Of a stretch of 39,166 nucleotides of DNA, positions 7,342 to 14,409 are shown piece by piece. The stretch is from Clostridia bacterium (GTDB taxonomy: Bacteria > Bacillota > Clostridia > Oscillospirales > CAG-272), in the NCBI GenBank assembly GCA_017452475.1, contig JAFTMJ010000034.1, positions 1 through 39,166 of the forward strand. The letters run 5' to 3'. Both the position numbers and the translations under genes were made by a program. Under the pieces are notes generated by a model. That model was not told where the DNA came from. It searched no databases and was given only the letters and a program-made list of their open reading frames with translations. The first letter of the stretch is position 1, and each line of letters begins with the position of its first letter.

Positions 7342-8823
7342 ATGAAACAGTTTAATGTTCCAAGAAAGATAGTTTCTACTATCCAGATGTGGGGCAGCTT
7401 GCTTCTTATTTTGCTTGCTCTTATCTTCAGCTTCACATCAATCATTACTCTTAAGACCTTTGAAAATGCATCTGACATTTCCGAGATGATTTCTGAGGTT
7501 GTTCCCGGCGCTGACCTTGAAATTCCTGAGGAGATTGAGGTTTCCGCACCAAAGCTCGTTGGCAGTATTTCACTAATTGCAAAGGTTGTTGGCGTTTCTA
7601 TTGACGCCGCTAACCCACCTACAACTCCTGAGGAGGCTGAGGACCAGGCTAAGGCTCGTGAGGAGCTTGACGCTTACCTTGACTCTGAGGAAGGTAAGGA
7701 GGACATAACCACCGCTATTGCCTTGGCTGTTACTGTTATGAACACCTTTGACTTTGAGGGTAACGACGGTATCCTCGCTATGGTTCTTAACGTGTTCATC
7801 TCACTTGTTGGCTTCCTTGGCGTTCTTATCCTTGTATTTGTAATTCCGATTATGCTTATCGTTAAGTTCATTCAGGCTCTTATCACCTGCCTAAAGAACA
7901 TGAAGACACCTGAAAACGGCAGTGCGGCTGTTGGCAACAAGCTTTCCGATATGGTTTCTATGCCACTTGCACTTATGCTCTTCCAGTGCGTTGTTCCCGG
8001 TATGTCTTATGCTTCCGGTATCATTACAATTTGCATTCTTTCAATCATCTCCGTTGTTCTTAACTTCGTAGTTTCAAGACTCCGTGAGTACCCTGCAAAG
8101 CAGTTTAGATATTTGAACATTCTTCAGCTTCCTGCTTTCGTTGGTATCATCGGCTTCCTTGTATTCTTCTTTAACCTTATTAACACAGGTATCTTTAAGA
8201 CATTCACATCCGGCACATTCGCAGCATATATGACAACATCTCTCACTATTGATGCAGCTGGCGGTACACCTAACAACAGCTACATAGTTGATGCTATCCT
8301 TATGCTTGTTTACCTTGTTATCGTGCTTAGCTGCACAACTTACCTTGACAAGGCTACAAGGCGCTTCTCCTGCACAGTTAAGGCTGACAAGCCAAACGGA
8401 CTTATCGGCTTGTTTATGAAGGGTAAGGCAAAGGACAACGGTCTTGTTACCGCTATCATCTCCTTGGCTATATTCATCATCCCAACTGTTGTTTCCGGTA
8501 TGAAGCACTACTACTTAGACCCAACATCCACTGCTGATGAGGGTGTTGCAAGCTTCCTTATCTTGACTCCTGACCAGGAAAGCGCACTTACAGGCGTGCT
8601 CATCGGTATCATTATTATGATTGTCGCTGACATTTCTGTTCTTGTTCTCAAGAAGGTATTCTGCAAGGACCTTACAGAGGATGAGGCTACTGAGCTTATG
8701 ATGGGCAAGGCTAAGACCTCCGCTGAAAAGCTTGCTGAGGCTGAGGCTATTGTTGCTGAGGCTGAGGCTGCAAAGGCTGCTGAGGCTGCTGAGGCTGCTC
8801 AAGCTCCTGCTGACGCACAGTAA
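7342..8823 (+). CDS. Polytopic membrane protein of unknown function with Ala/Glu-rich tail
   Basis: 493 residues; I do not recognise the family. A first hydrophobic segment (about 15-36) is followed by an acidic, probably extracytoplasmic stretch of about 100 residues (40-140), then hydrophobic segments near 147-180, 205-245, 258-282, 314-335, 367-385 and 416-436. The last 45 residues are a charged Ala/Glu repeat (AEAEAAKAAEAAEAAQ) ending APADAQ, likely cytoplasmic. AGAAGGAG lies seven bases before the ATG. The gene stands alone between its own promoter (7265) and a strong terminator (8841). Its codons are dominated by GCT, GTT, CTT and GGT, unlike the GCC-rich neighbours and more like the ispH/S1 gene, which suggests high expression. 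Function is not inferable. Confidence 0.8.
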   Translation: MKQFNVPRKIVSTIQMWGSLLLILLALIFSFTSIITLKTFENASDISEMISEVVPGADLEIPEEIEVSAPKLVGSISLIAKVVGVSIDAANPPTTPEEAEDQAKAREELDAYLDSEEGKEDITTAIALAVTVMNTFDFEGNDGILAMVLNVFISLVGFLGVLILVFVIPIMLIVKFIQALITCLKNMKTPENGSAAVGNKLSDMVSMPLALMLFQCVVPGMSYASGIITICILSIISVVLNFVVSRLREYPAKQFRYLNILQLPAFVGIIGFLVFFFNLINTGIFKTFTSGTFAAYMTTSLTIDAAGGTPNNSYIVDAILMLVYLVIVLSCTTYLDKATRRFSCTVKADKPNGLIGLFMKGKAKDNGLVTAIISLAIFIIPTVVSGMKHYYLDPTSTADEGVASFLILTPDQESALTGVLIGIIIMIVADISVLVLKKVFCKDLTEDEATELMMGKAKTSAEKLAEAEAIVAEAEAAKAAEAAEAAQAPADAQ

Positions 8824-8840
8824 TCAATATTTACAAAACA

Positions 8841-8872
8841 AAAGACCTTCGCGTTTGCGAAGGTCTTTTTTG
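8841..8872. terminator. Bidirectional terminator between convergent genes
   Basis: Stem AAAGACCTTCGC (8841-8852) with GCGAAGGTCTTT (8857-8868), loop GTTT, T-rich on the plus strand after it and A-rich before it, so it can serve both the membrane protein gene and the convergent GH35 gene. Confidence 0.9.
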
Positions 8873-8874
8873 TT

Positions 8875-10608
8875 TTACTGTAAAGTTGGAAAATCCTTAA
8901 ATTCAACCACAGGGTCGCCCTTAATGCCGTCGGACTCAAACAAAACAATTTCGTTTTCTCCCTCTTTTAAGAGTGAAGCGGGGATGTACAGGCTCCTTTG
9001 CGGTCCTATCTCCCAATACCTGCCCACATTAAAGCCGTTTACGGTTACGAAGCCCTTTTTGAAGCTATCTGTATAAAGGAAGGTATCAGCCGCCTTATCA
9101 ACGGTGAAGGTGCCCTTATAGAAGCGGGACGGCTCCTCTGCCGCGCCGTATTTAAGCTTATCAAGGTTATCCATAGGAAGGGTGTAAACATCCCAATTGT
9201 AGTGGATGCGCCTGCCCAAAAGGACTCTGCCCGCAATTCCCTTTTTGCGCATCATTTTGGGTCCAAAGTTTGCCCTGCCCATATTCTCAACCAAAACGGT
9301 TAGGGTATCCCCTGCCTTGGCGTTAATTTTAACCTTTAGCTCATCATCGTTTACATATATAATGCCCTGCAATGTGCGGTTTACATAAACCTGCGCCCTA
9401 TCCCCCAAGCTTTCAAAGGACAGGTCGGTATTTACATAATCCCTGTTAAGCTTTGTTGTATATGCAATGTAGCCATAGCCCTGACCGTATGCCTCCATAC
9501 ACTTGGGAACATTGGAAAACTGTGGCTTTGACAGGTTGTCAAGATTGTCAAAAAGGCTACCCTGTGTGTTTAATTTCACAGCTCCGTATGCTTTCTTTGC
9601 ACGGTTGGCAGGTACGCTTGGCAGCTGCTTATTCGTATGCTTTTGGATAACCTGACGGAGCGCCATATACTTAGGTGTTACATCGCCGCACTCTGTCAAG
9701 GGTGCATCATAATCATAGCTTGTAACATCAGGTGCAAACTTTTCGTAATGGTTTGCGCCGCTTGTAAAGCCAAAGTTTGTGCCGCCTATGAGCATATACA
9801 TATTTAAGCTACCCTTGGTTAGCATTTGGTCAACAACTGCGGCGTAGTCCTCTGCGCTGGTGGTGTGGTGGAAGCCATCTCCCCAGGCATCAAACCAGCC
9901 GTTCCACATTTCCATACACATTTTTGGTGCGTTTGGAAACAGCTTATCGTGGGCGCGGAAGTTTTCCTCAACCCTTGAGCCAAAGTTAAGGGTTGGGAGG
10001 CAGCCCTCAATCGTGCCGTCAAGCAAATCCTCCTCACCTGTGCCGTCGGAGGTAAACAGGGGCACATCTATGCCGTATTTACGGTAGATTTGGTAAAGTG
10101 CCTTTAAATACTCCTTGTCGTCACCGTAATAGCCGTATTCGTTCTCGCATTGCATCATAATGATAGGACCGCCGTTTGTGGAAAGGAGAGGACGAATTTG
10201 GTCGAAAACCGCCTTTAGGTAAAGCTCAAACCTTTCCATATATGTTTTGTTTTGGCAACGGATTTCCATATCATCCATTGTTTGGAGCCACCAGGGCAAG
10301 CCGCCAAACTCCCACTCAGCACAGATGTAGGGTCCCGGGCGGACAATTGCCATCAAGCCCTCCTCCTCGGCGGTTTTGATAAACTCATATAGGTCTAAGT
10401 TGCCTGTAAAGTCAAACTCACCCATCTTCTTTTCGTGCATATTCCACGCGCAGTAGGTTTCCACACAGTTAAGACCCATAGCCACCATTTTCTTAAAAAT
10501 GTCGCGCCAGGTGTCCTTCATATTTCTAAAATAATGTACAGCACCGGAAATAATCTTAATTTCCTCGCCGTCTTTAATAAATTTGTTGCCTTCGATTTTA
10601 AATTCCAT
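8875..10608 (-). CDS. Glycoside hydrolase family 35 beta-galactosidase
   Basis: 577 residues, no signal peptide, so intracellular. The GH35 (beta/alpha)8 barrel occupies about residues 1-320: VRPGPYICAEW (89-99), GGLPWW, QCENEYG with acid/base Glu157, and MEMWNGWFDAWG with nucleophile Glu233. The C-terminal beta domains follow, including a jelly-roll-like end with NGFNVGRYWEIGPQ, typical of GH35 galactose-binding-like domains. The enzyme removes terminal beta-linked galactose from oligosaccharides. AAGGAG lies eight bases before the ATG, and the gene has its own promoter. It stands alone, without a transporter or sugar regulator next to it. The family is certain; whether the preferred linkage is beta-1,3, beta-1,4 or beta-1,6 is not visible. 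Confidence 0.95.
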   Translation of the reverse strand: MEFKIEGNKFIKDGEEIKIISGAVHYFRNMKDTWRDIFKKMVAMGLNCVETYCAWNMHEKKMGEFDFTGNLDLYEFIKTAEEEGLMAIVRPGPYICAEWEFGGLPWWLQTMDDMEIRCQNKTYMERFELYLKAVFDQIRPLLSTNGGPIIMMQCENEYGYYGDDKEYLKALYQIYRKYGIDVPLFTSDGTGEEDLLDGTIEGCLPTLNFGSRVEENFRAHDKLFPNAPKMCMEMWNGWFDAWGDGFHHTTSAEDYAAVVDQMLTKGSLNMYMLIGGTNFGFTSGANHYEKFAPDVTSYDYDAPLTECGDVTPKYMALRQVIQKHTNKQLPSVPANRAKKAYGAVKLNTQGSLFDNLDNLSKPQFSNVPKCMEAYGQGYGYIAYTTKLNRDYVNTDLSFESLGDRAQVYVNRTLQGIIYVNDDELKVKINAKAGDTLTVLVENMGRANFGPKMMRKKGIAGRVLLGRRIHYNWDVYTLPMDNLDKLKYGAAEEPSRFYKGTFTVDKAADTFLYTDSFKKGFVTVNGFNVGRYWEIGPQRSLYIPASLLKEGENEIVLFESDGIKGDPVVEFKDFPTLQ

Positions 10609-10641
10609 ATTGGTTGCTCCTTCTTAAATATTGCTAATTTA

Positions 10642-10670
10642 ATTATACAATACCGAAGCATTAAAATCAA
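10642..10670 (-). promoter_or_regulatory. Sigma-A promoter of the GH35 gene
   Basis: On the minus strand TTGATT (complement of 10665-10670), 17-base spacer, TATAAT (complement of 10642-10647), about 35 bases before the ATG at 10608. Confidence 0.75.
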
Positions 10671-10686
10671 CAAAAAGTTAGCTCTG

Positions 10687-10857
10687 CTATGCCTGTTTTT
10701 TCTTTACCAGCTCATATTTTGGATTTCTCATTAATACGCCCTCTGTTGTGGCTATAAGCTCAACCTCACTGCTTAGCATAAACCTATCCCGATAATCCTT
10801 TGGAATAACCACCCTTCCAAGATTATCGACTTGTTTTATTATCCCTATTTTGTCCAT
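10687..10857 (-). CDS. Small AbrB/SpoVT-fold (SpoVT-AbrB/MazE-like) DNA-binding protein
   Basis: 56 residues from the ATG at 10857 to a TAG at 10687-10689. The N-terminal 26 residues contain GIIKQVDNLGRVVIPK, the swapped-hairpin AbrB signature (x-D-x-L-G-R-[VI]-V-[IL]-P-K), so it should dimerise and bind DNA. It is shorter than AbrB or SpoVT and lacks their C-terminal dimerisation or GAF domains; the rest is a short basic tail ending KKKQA. AAGGGGGCG lies about seven bases before the start. It is transcribed divergently from the XRE-type gene at 10962, with palindromic sites between. An antitoxin role is possible in this fold, but I see no toxin beside it. It probably acts as an autoregulator or transition-state type regulator. 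Confidence 0.85.
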   Translation of the reverse strand: MDKIGIIKQVDNLGRVVIPKDYRDRFMLSSEVELIATTEGVLMRNPKYELVKKKQA

Positions 10858-10876
10858 AATTTTCGCCCCCTTCTAT

Positions 10877-10951
10877 TTTTGACATCTTGTGAATGTCATT
10901 TTGCACATTCTAACATAATATAATTAATTTGTCAATCACTGAATGTCAAAA
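10877..10951. promoter_or_regulatory. Operator-like palindromes in the divergent abrB-like/XRE region
   Basis: Three related elements: palindrome GAATGT-N8-ACATTC (10891-10896 and 10905-10910); outer inverted repeat TTTTGACAT (10877-10885) and ATGTCAAAA (10943-10951); and direct repeat TGAATGTCA at 10890-10898 and 10940-10948. They surround the minus-strand promoter and lie just before the XRE start, as expected for binding sites of one or both regulators. Confidence 0.6.
10907..10935 (-). promoter_or_regulatory. Sigma-A promoter of the AbrB-like gene
   Basis: On the minus strand TTGACA (complement of 10930-10935), 17-base spacer, TAGAAT (complement of 10907-10912). The -10 overlaps one arm of the GAATGT/ACATTC palindrome. 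Confidence 0.75.
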
Positions 10952-10961
10952 GAGGTGTGAA

Positions 10962-11195
10962 ATGTTTAAAAATAAGAATAATGGCAGCAACAATCTTTGC
11001 GGTGAAAATGTGCGTTTGCTACGCACCGAGGCAAAGCTTTCACAAAGAGCTTTGGCGGATAAGCTGCAGCTAATTGGAATTGATGTCGATAAAAATGCAA
11101 TACAAAGGATTGAGTGCGGCAAGCGATTTGTTACTGATATTGAGCTTCGCGCTTTCTCTATTATATTTAACACTCCTATTGATAAATTACTTTAG
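10962..11195 (+). CDS. XRE-family helix-turn-helix regulator
   Basis: 77 residues. The ATG at 10962 has AGAGGTG at the right distance; an in-frame TTG further upstream at 10929 lacks a site and lies in the operator region. Residues about 15-75 form a single Cro/C1-type HTH: NVRLLRTEAKLSQRALADKL, then NAIQRIECGKRFVTDIEL, and ending in the common PIDKLL. There is no effector domain, so it is probably a simple repressor. It is divergent from the AbrB-like gene, and the shared palindromes suggest mutual or self regulation. No phage or restriction genes adjoin it, so the target beyond this region is unknown. Confidence 0.88.
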   Translation: MFKNKNNGSNNLCGENVRLLRTEAKLSQRALADKLQLIGIDVDKNAIQRIECGKRFVTDIELRAFSIIFNTPIDKLL

Positions 11196-11201
11196 AATAA
11201 C

Positions 11202-11232
11202 AAAAAAGCTCGACACTGTGTCGAGCTTTTTT
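11202..11232. terminator. Bidirectional terminator
   Basis: Stem GCTCGACA (11208-11215) with TGTCGAGC (11219-11226), flanked by six A and six T, between the XRE-type gene and the convergent aminotransferase gene; works in both directions. Confidence 0.9.
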
Positions 11233-11233
11233 G

Positions 11234-12523
11234 TTATTTCATTTCCTTTAATAGCTTTTCTACGCTTGAGAGCTTTACGCAGAGGGTAAACAGCTCTGTG
11301 GCGATAACAAGGTCGGACAAGGGTGGGTAGGAGGGGGCAATTCTAATGTTAGAATCGTGTGGGTCCTTACCGTAGGGGTAGGTTGCGCCTGCGTTAGTCA
11401 TTACAACGCCTGCCTTCTTGCACCTTGCCACAATGTCCTTTGCGCAACCCTCAAGGGAGTCAAAGGAGATAAAGTAGCCGCCCTTTGGCTTTGTCCATTC
11501 GCCAATATCAAGACCGCCCAGCTCTCTTTCAAGAATTTCAAGCACTGCCTCAAACTTGGGGCGAAGGATGTCCGCGTGCTTACGCATATGCTCAATCATA
11601 CCGTGGATGTCGCCAAAGAAGCGAACATGGCGGAGCTGATTAACCTTATCGTGACCGATGGTCTGCACTGTTAGCTGAGCCTTGATTTCCTCTAGGTTGT
11701 TGTTTGAGGAGGCAAGGGCTGCAATGCCTGAGCCCGGGAAGCTAATCTTTGAGGTGGAGGCAAACTTATAAACGAGGTCGGGGTTGCCCGCGCGCTTACA
11801 TTCAGCCAAAATTTCAACCAAATTATCCTGCTTGTCATCGTACAGGTGGTGAATTGTATATGCATTGTCCCAATAAATTCTAAAGTCGGACGCCTTTGGC
11901 TCTAACCTAGCAAAGCGGCGCACCGTCAAATCACTGTATGAGTAGCCCTGTGGGTTGGAGTACTTTGGAACGCACCAAATACCCTTAATGCTCTCATCCT
12001 CGGCAACGAGCCTTTCAACCATATCCATATCGGGTCCTTCCGGTGTCATTGGAACGGGAATCATCTCAATGCCGAAGTATTGGGTGATGGCAAAGTGCCT
12101 GTCATAGCCGGGAACGGGGCAAAGGAACTTAACCTTGTCAAGCTTTGACCAAGGGGTTGAGCCCATAACACCGTGAGCCATTGAACGGGCAATTGTATCG
12201 TACATTACATTTAGGCTGGAGTTACCGTAAATGATGATGTGGTCGGATGGCACCTCCATCATATCCGCAAGAAGCTCCTGCGCCTCCTTGATGCCGTCAA
12301 GAACGCCGTAGTTACGGCAGTCAGTACCGTCATCACAGGTTAGGTCAGATGTGCTTGAAAGCACATCCATCATACCCATTGACAAGTCAAGCTGCTCAAC
12401 GCAGGGCTTACCGCGCGCCATATTGAGCTTCAAATCCTTTGCTTGATATTCCTTGTATTTTGCCTTCAGCTCCTGTCTTAAAGCCTCCAGCTCTTCTCTT
12501 GTTAATTCGCTGTATTTTTTCAT
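11234..12523 (-). CDS. Aspartate aminotransferase, class I (MocR-like/Corynebacterium type)
   Basis: 429 residues. The PLP lysine lies in FASTSKISFPGSG (Lys259); WDNAY (Asp219, Tyr222) holds the cofactor ring, and NIRIAPSYPP near the C-terminus supplies the carboxylate-binding Arg. The N-terminal pattern LNMARGKP plus a D-x-R-N-Y-G segment matches the aspartate aminotransferase group PF12897 rather than the classical AspC group. It would interconvert aspartate + 2-oxoglutarate and oxaloacetate + glutamate. AGAAGG lies before the ATG. It stands alone, facing the XRE-type gene; asnS upstream also uses an aspartate-family amino acid, but the repeat array separates the two, so joint transcription is doubtful. 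Confidence 0.88.
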   Translation of the reverse strand: MKKYSELTREELEALRQELKAKYKEYQAKDLKLNMARGKPCVEQLDLSMGMMDVLSSTSDLTCDDGTDCRNYGVLDGIKEAQELLADMMEVPSDHIIIYGNSSLNVMYDTIARSMAHGVMGSTPWSKLDKVKFLCPVPGYDRHFAITQYFGIEMIPVPMTPEGPDMDMVERLVAEDESIKGIWCVPKYSNPQGYSYSDLTVRRFARLEPKASDFRIYWDNAYTIHHLYDDKQDNLVEILAECKRAGNPDLVYKFASTSKISFPGSGIAALASSNNNLEEIKAQLTVQTIGHDKVNQLRHVRFFGDIHGMIEHMRKHADILRPKFEAVLEILERELGGLDIGEWTKPKGGYFISFDSLEGCAKDIVARCKKAGVVMTNAGATYPYGKDPHDSNIRIAPSYPPLSDLVIATELFTLCVKLSSVEKLLKEMK

Positions 12524-12568
12524 AACTAACCTTCTGTTTTTTTAGTTTTATGCAATATGCTTTTTTGC

Positions 12569-12587
12569 GGTGGGAGCAAGCCCCACC
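12569..12587. repeat. G/C-rich hairpin upstream of the aminotransferase
   Basis: GGTGGG (12569-12574) pairs with CCCACC (12582-12587) around a seven-base loop, in the leader of the minus-strand aminotransferase gene. It lacks a T-tract on the plus strand, so it is not a clear terminator. Confidence 0.45.
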
Positions 12588-12594
12588 CTATAAT

Positions 12595-12944
12595 TAATAC
12601 GCAACTTATTTATTTCTCACCATTCATTTGGGATTAAAGAAACAACCGAGGAGCAACGCAGAAATACGAAGTTTATTTAATTCGCTCACAATTTGGGATT
12701 AAAGAAACAAGTAGTTCAAGGCGCACCGCAGTTTGCGGGCGATGGCGTACTCCTTGTACGTCGAGGTCGCAACCGAGGAGCAACGCAGAAATACGAAGCT
12801 TGTTTAATTCTCACCACACATTTGGGATTAAAGAAACAAGTAGTTCAAGGCGCACCGCAATATGAGGGCGAAGGTGTACTTTTGTACTCCGAGGTCTCAT
12901 ATGAGGAGCAACGCAGAAATACGAAGTTTATTTAATTCCAAATT
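12595..12944. repeat. Tandem array of a structured intergenic repeat (two full, one internally deleted, one remnant copy)
   Basis: Units begin TTTGGGATTAAAGAAACAA and end in GAGGAGCAACGCAG followed by AAATACGAAG and T(T/G)TTTAATTC. Full copies start at 12692 and 12821, a period of 129 bases. A shorter copy at 12627-12683 lacks 61 internal bases, with the deletion flanked by CAA. A degenerate tail is visible at about 12595-12620. Each full copy contains a central imperfect hairpin: arms 12731-12737/12768-12774 and 12745-12750/12756-12761 in one copy, 12860-12866/12896-12902 and 12874-12879/12884-12887 in the next. The array ends are inverted: AATTTGGGATTAAA (12690-12703) against TTTAATTCCAAATT (12931-12944). 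The last two bases run into the asnS stop codon. Confidence 0.85.
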
Positions 12945-14337
12945 AGAATTCAGCGGAGCCTGTTGTCCTCGGATATGACTCAACATCGCGGATGTTTGCA
13001 ACGCCTGTGATGTACATAATAAGTCTTTCAAAGCCTAAGCCGAAGCCTGCGTGCTTGGTGCCGCCGTACTTACGAAGCTCCAAGTACCACCAATAGTCTT
13101 CCTCGTTCAGGTTGAACTTTTCCATAGCCTTTAGGAGGTAGTCAAGCCTTTCCTCACGCTGAGAGCCGCCGATAAGCTCGCCAACGCCCGGCACTAACAT
13201 ATCCATTGCGGCAACTGTCTTACCGTCATCGTTTAGGCGCATATAGAATGCCTTAATGTCAGCAGGGTAGTCGGTAACGAACACGGGCTTGCCGAACACC
13301 TCCTCGGTAATATACCTTTCGTGCTCGGTTTGGAGGTCGATGCCCCACTTAACGGGGTACTCAAACTTCTTGCCACTCTTTTCAAGAAGCTCAATTGCCT
13401 CGGTGTAGGTGACATGGCCGAACTCGTTATTTACCAAGTTGTTCAAGCGCTCAACAAGAGTGTTATCAACAAACTTGTTAAAGAACTCGATTTCCGCAGG
13501 GCACTCTGCCATTACATACTTAACAACATACTTAATCATATCCTCTGCCAAGCGCATATCGTCCTTCAAGTCAGCGAAGGCGATTTCAGGCTCCATCATC
13601 CAGAACTCTGCCGCGTGGCGGGCTGTGTTGGAGCGCTCCGCACGGAAGGTAGGACCGAAGGTGTATACATTTGCAAATGCCATAGCATAGGTTTCTGCGC
13701 TGAGCTGACCTGAAACGGTTAGGTTAACGCTTTTACCGAAAAAGTCCTTTGAAAAGTCAATTTTACCCTCCTCTGTCCTTGGCAAATTCTCAAGGTCAAG
13801 GGTGGTTAGGCGGAACATTTCACCTGCGCCCTCACAGTCACTGCCTGTGATGATTGGGGTGTGAACATAAACAAAGTTCCTTTCGTTAAAGAACTTATGA
13901 ATAGCAAATGCGGCAACGGAGCGCACACGGAAAACTGCGGAAAACAGGTTTGTGCGTGGGCGGAGGTGGGCAATTGTACGCAAGAACTCCAGGGTGTGCC
14001 TCTTCTTTTGAAGGGGATAATCGGGAGTTGAAGCACCCTCAACCTCAATGGAGGACGCCTTAACCTCAAAGGGCTGCTTTGCCTCAGGGGTCAAAACAAG
14101 CGTACCCTTAACAACTAAGGACGCGCCAACATTCTGCTTTGCGATTTCCCTGTAATTATCTAAAAACTGCTCCTCAAAAACAATTTGCAAATTTGTAAAG
14201 TAAGAGCCGTCATTAAGCTCGATAAAGCCAAATGCATTGCTTGCGCGGATTGTACGCGCCCAACCGCAAACGGTAACTTCCTTATCTGCAAATTTTTCGG
14301 GGCTTGCAAAAATTTCTTTTATTGCTGTTCTTATCAT
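12943..14337 (-). CDS. asnS: Asparaginyl-tRNA synthetase
   Basis: 464 residues. The N-terminal OB-fold anticodon-binding domain (about 15-105, [20 protein letters not shown]) precedes the class II catalytic core. Motif 2 is [21 protein letters not shown] (231-251), and motif 3 is [16 protein letters not shown] near the C-terminus, ending in the AsnRS-typical [10 protein letters not shown]. It charges tRNA-Asn with asparagine in the cytoplasm, so direct Asn charging exists in this organism. It has its own promoter 34-62 bases upstream; the leader is too short for a T-box. The stop codon touches the structured repeat array. Confidence 0.96.
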   Translation of the reverse strand: MIRTAIKEIFASPEKFADKEVTVCGWARTIRASNAFGFIELNDGSYFTNLQIVFEEQFLDNYREIAKQNVGASLVVKGTLVLTPEAKQPFEVKASSIEVEGASTPDYPLQKKRHTLEFLRTIAHLRPRTNLFSAVFRVRSVAAFAIHKFFNERNFVYVHTPIITGSDCEGAGEMFRLTTLDLENLPRTEEGKIDFSKDFFGKSVNLTVSGQLSAETYAMAFANVYTFGPTFRAERSNTARHAAEFWMMEPEIAFADLKDDMRLAEDMIKYVVKYVMAECPAEIEFFNKFVDNTLVERLNNLVNNEFGHVTYTEAIELLEKSGKKFEYPVKWGIDLQTEHERYITEEVFGKPVFVTDYPADIKAFYMRLNDDGKTVAAMDMLVPGVGELIGGSQREERLDYLLKAMEKFNLNEEDYWWYLELRKYGGTKHAGFGLGFERLIMYITGVANIRDVESYPRTTGSAEF

Positions 14338-14370
14338 AGCTAAAAACCTCTTTGATGAATAATATTAAAG

Positions 14371-14399
14371 ATTATACCACTATATTTTATATTTTACAA
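14371..14399 (-). promoter_or_regulatory. Sigma-A promoter of asnS
   Basis: On the minus strand TTGTAA (complement of 14394-14399), 17-base spacer, TATAAT (complement of 14371-14376); start expected within about 30 bases of the ATG. Confidence 0.75.
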
Positions 14400-14409
14400 T
14401 AGTTTTACA

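Noticed and set aside
10687..11195. Toxin-antitoxin pair
   Set aside because: The AbrB-like protein has an antitoxin-type fold, but its partner is an XRE-type regulator on the opposite strand, and no MazF, PemK or VapC-like toxin is adjacent.
12693..12935. An 80-codon plus-strand reading frame spanning two repeat copies
   Set aside because: It exists because the repeat period (129) is a multiple of three. Differences between copies keep base pairing, not amino acids, and there is no ribosome binding site.
14338..14409. Possible T-box leader before asnS
   Set aside because: Promoter and start leave only about 30 bases of leader, too short for a T-box, and no T-box core sequence is seen.
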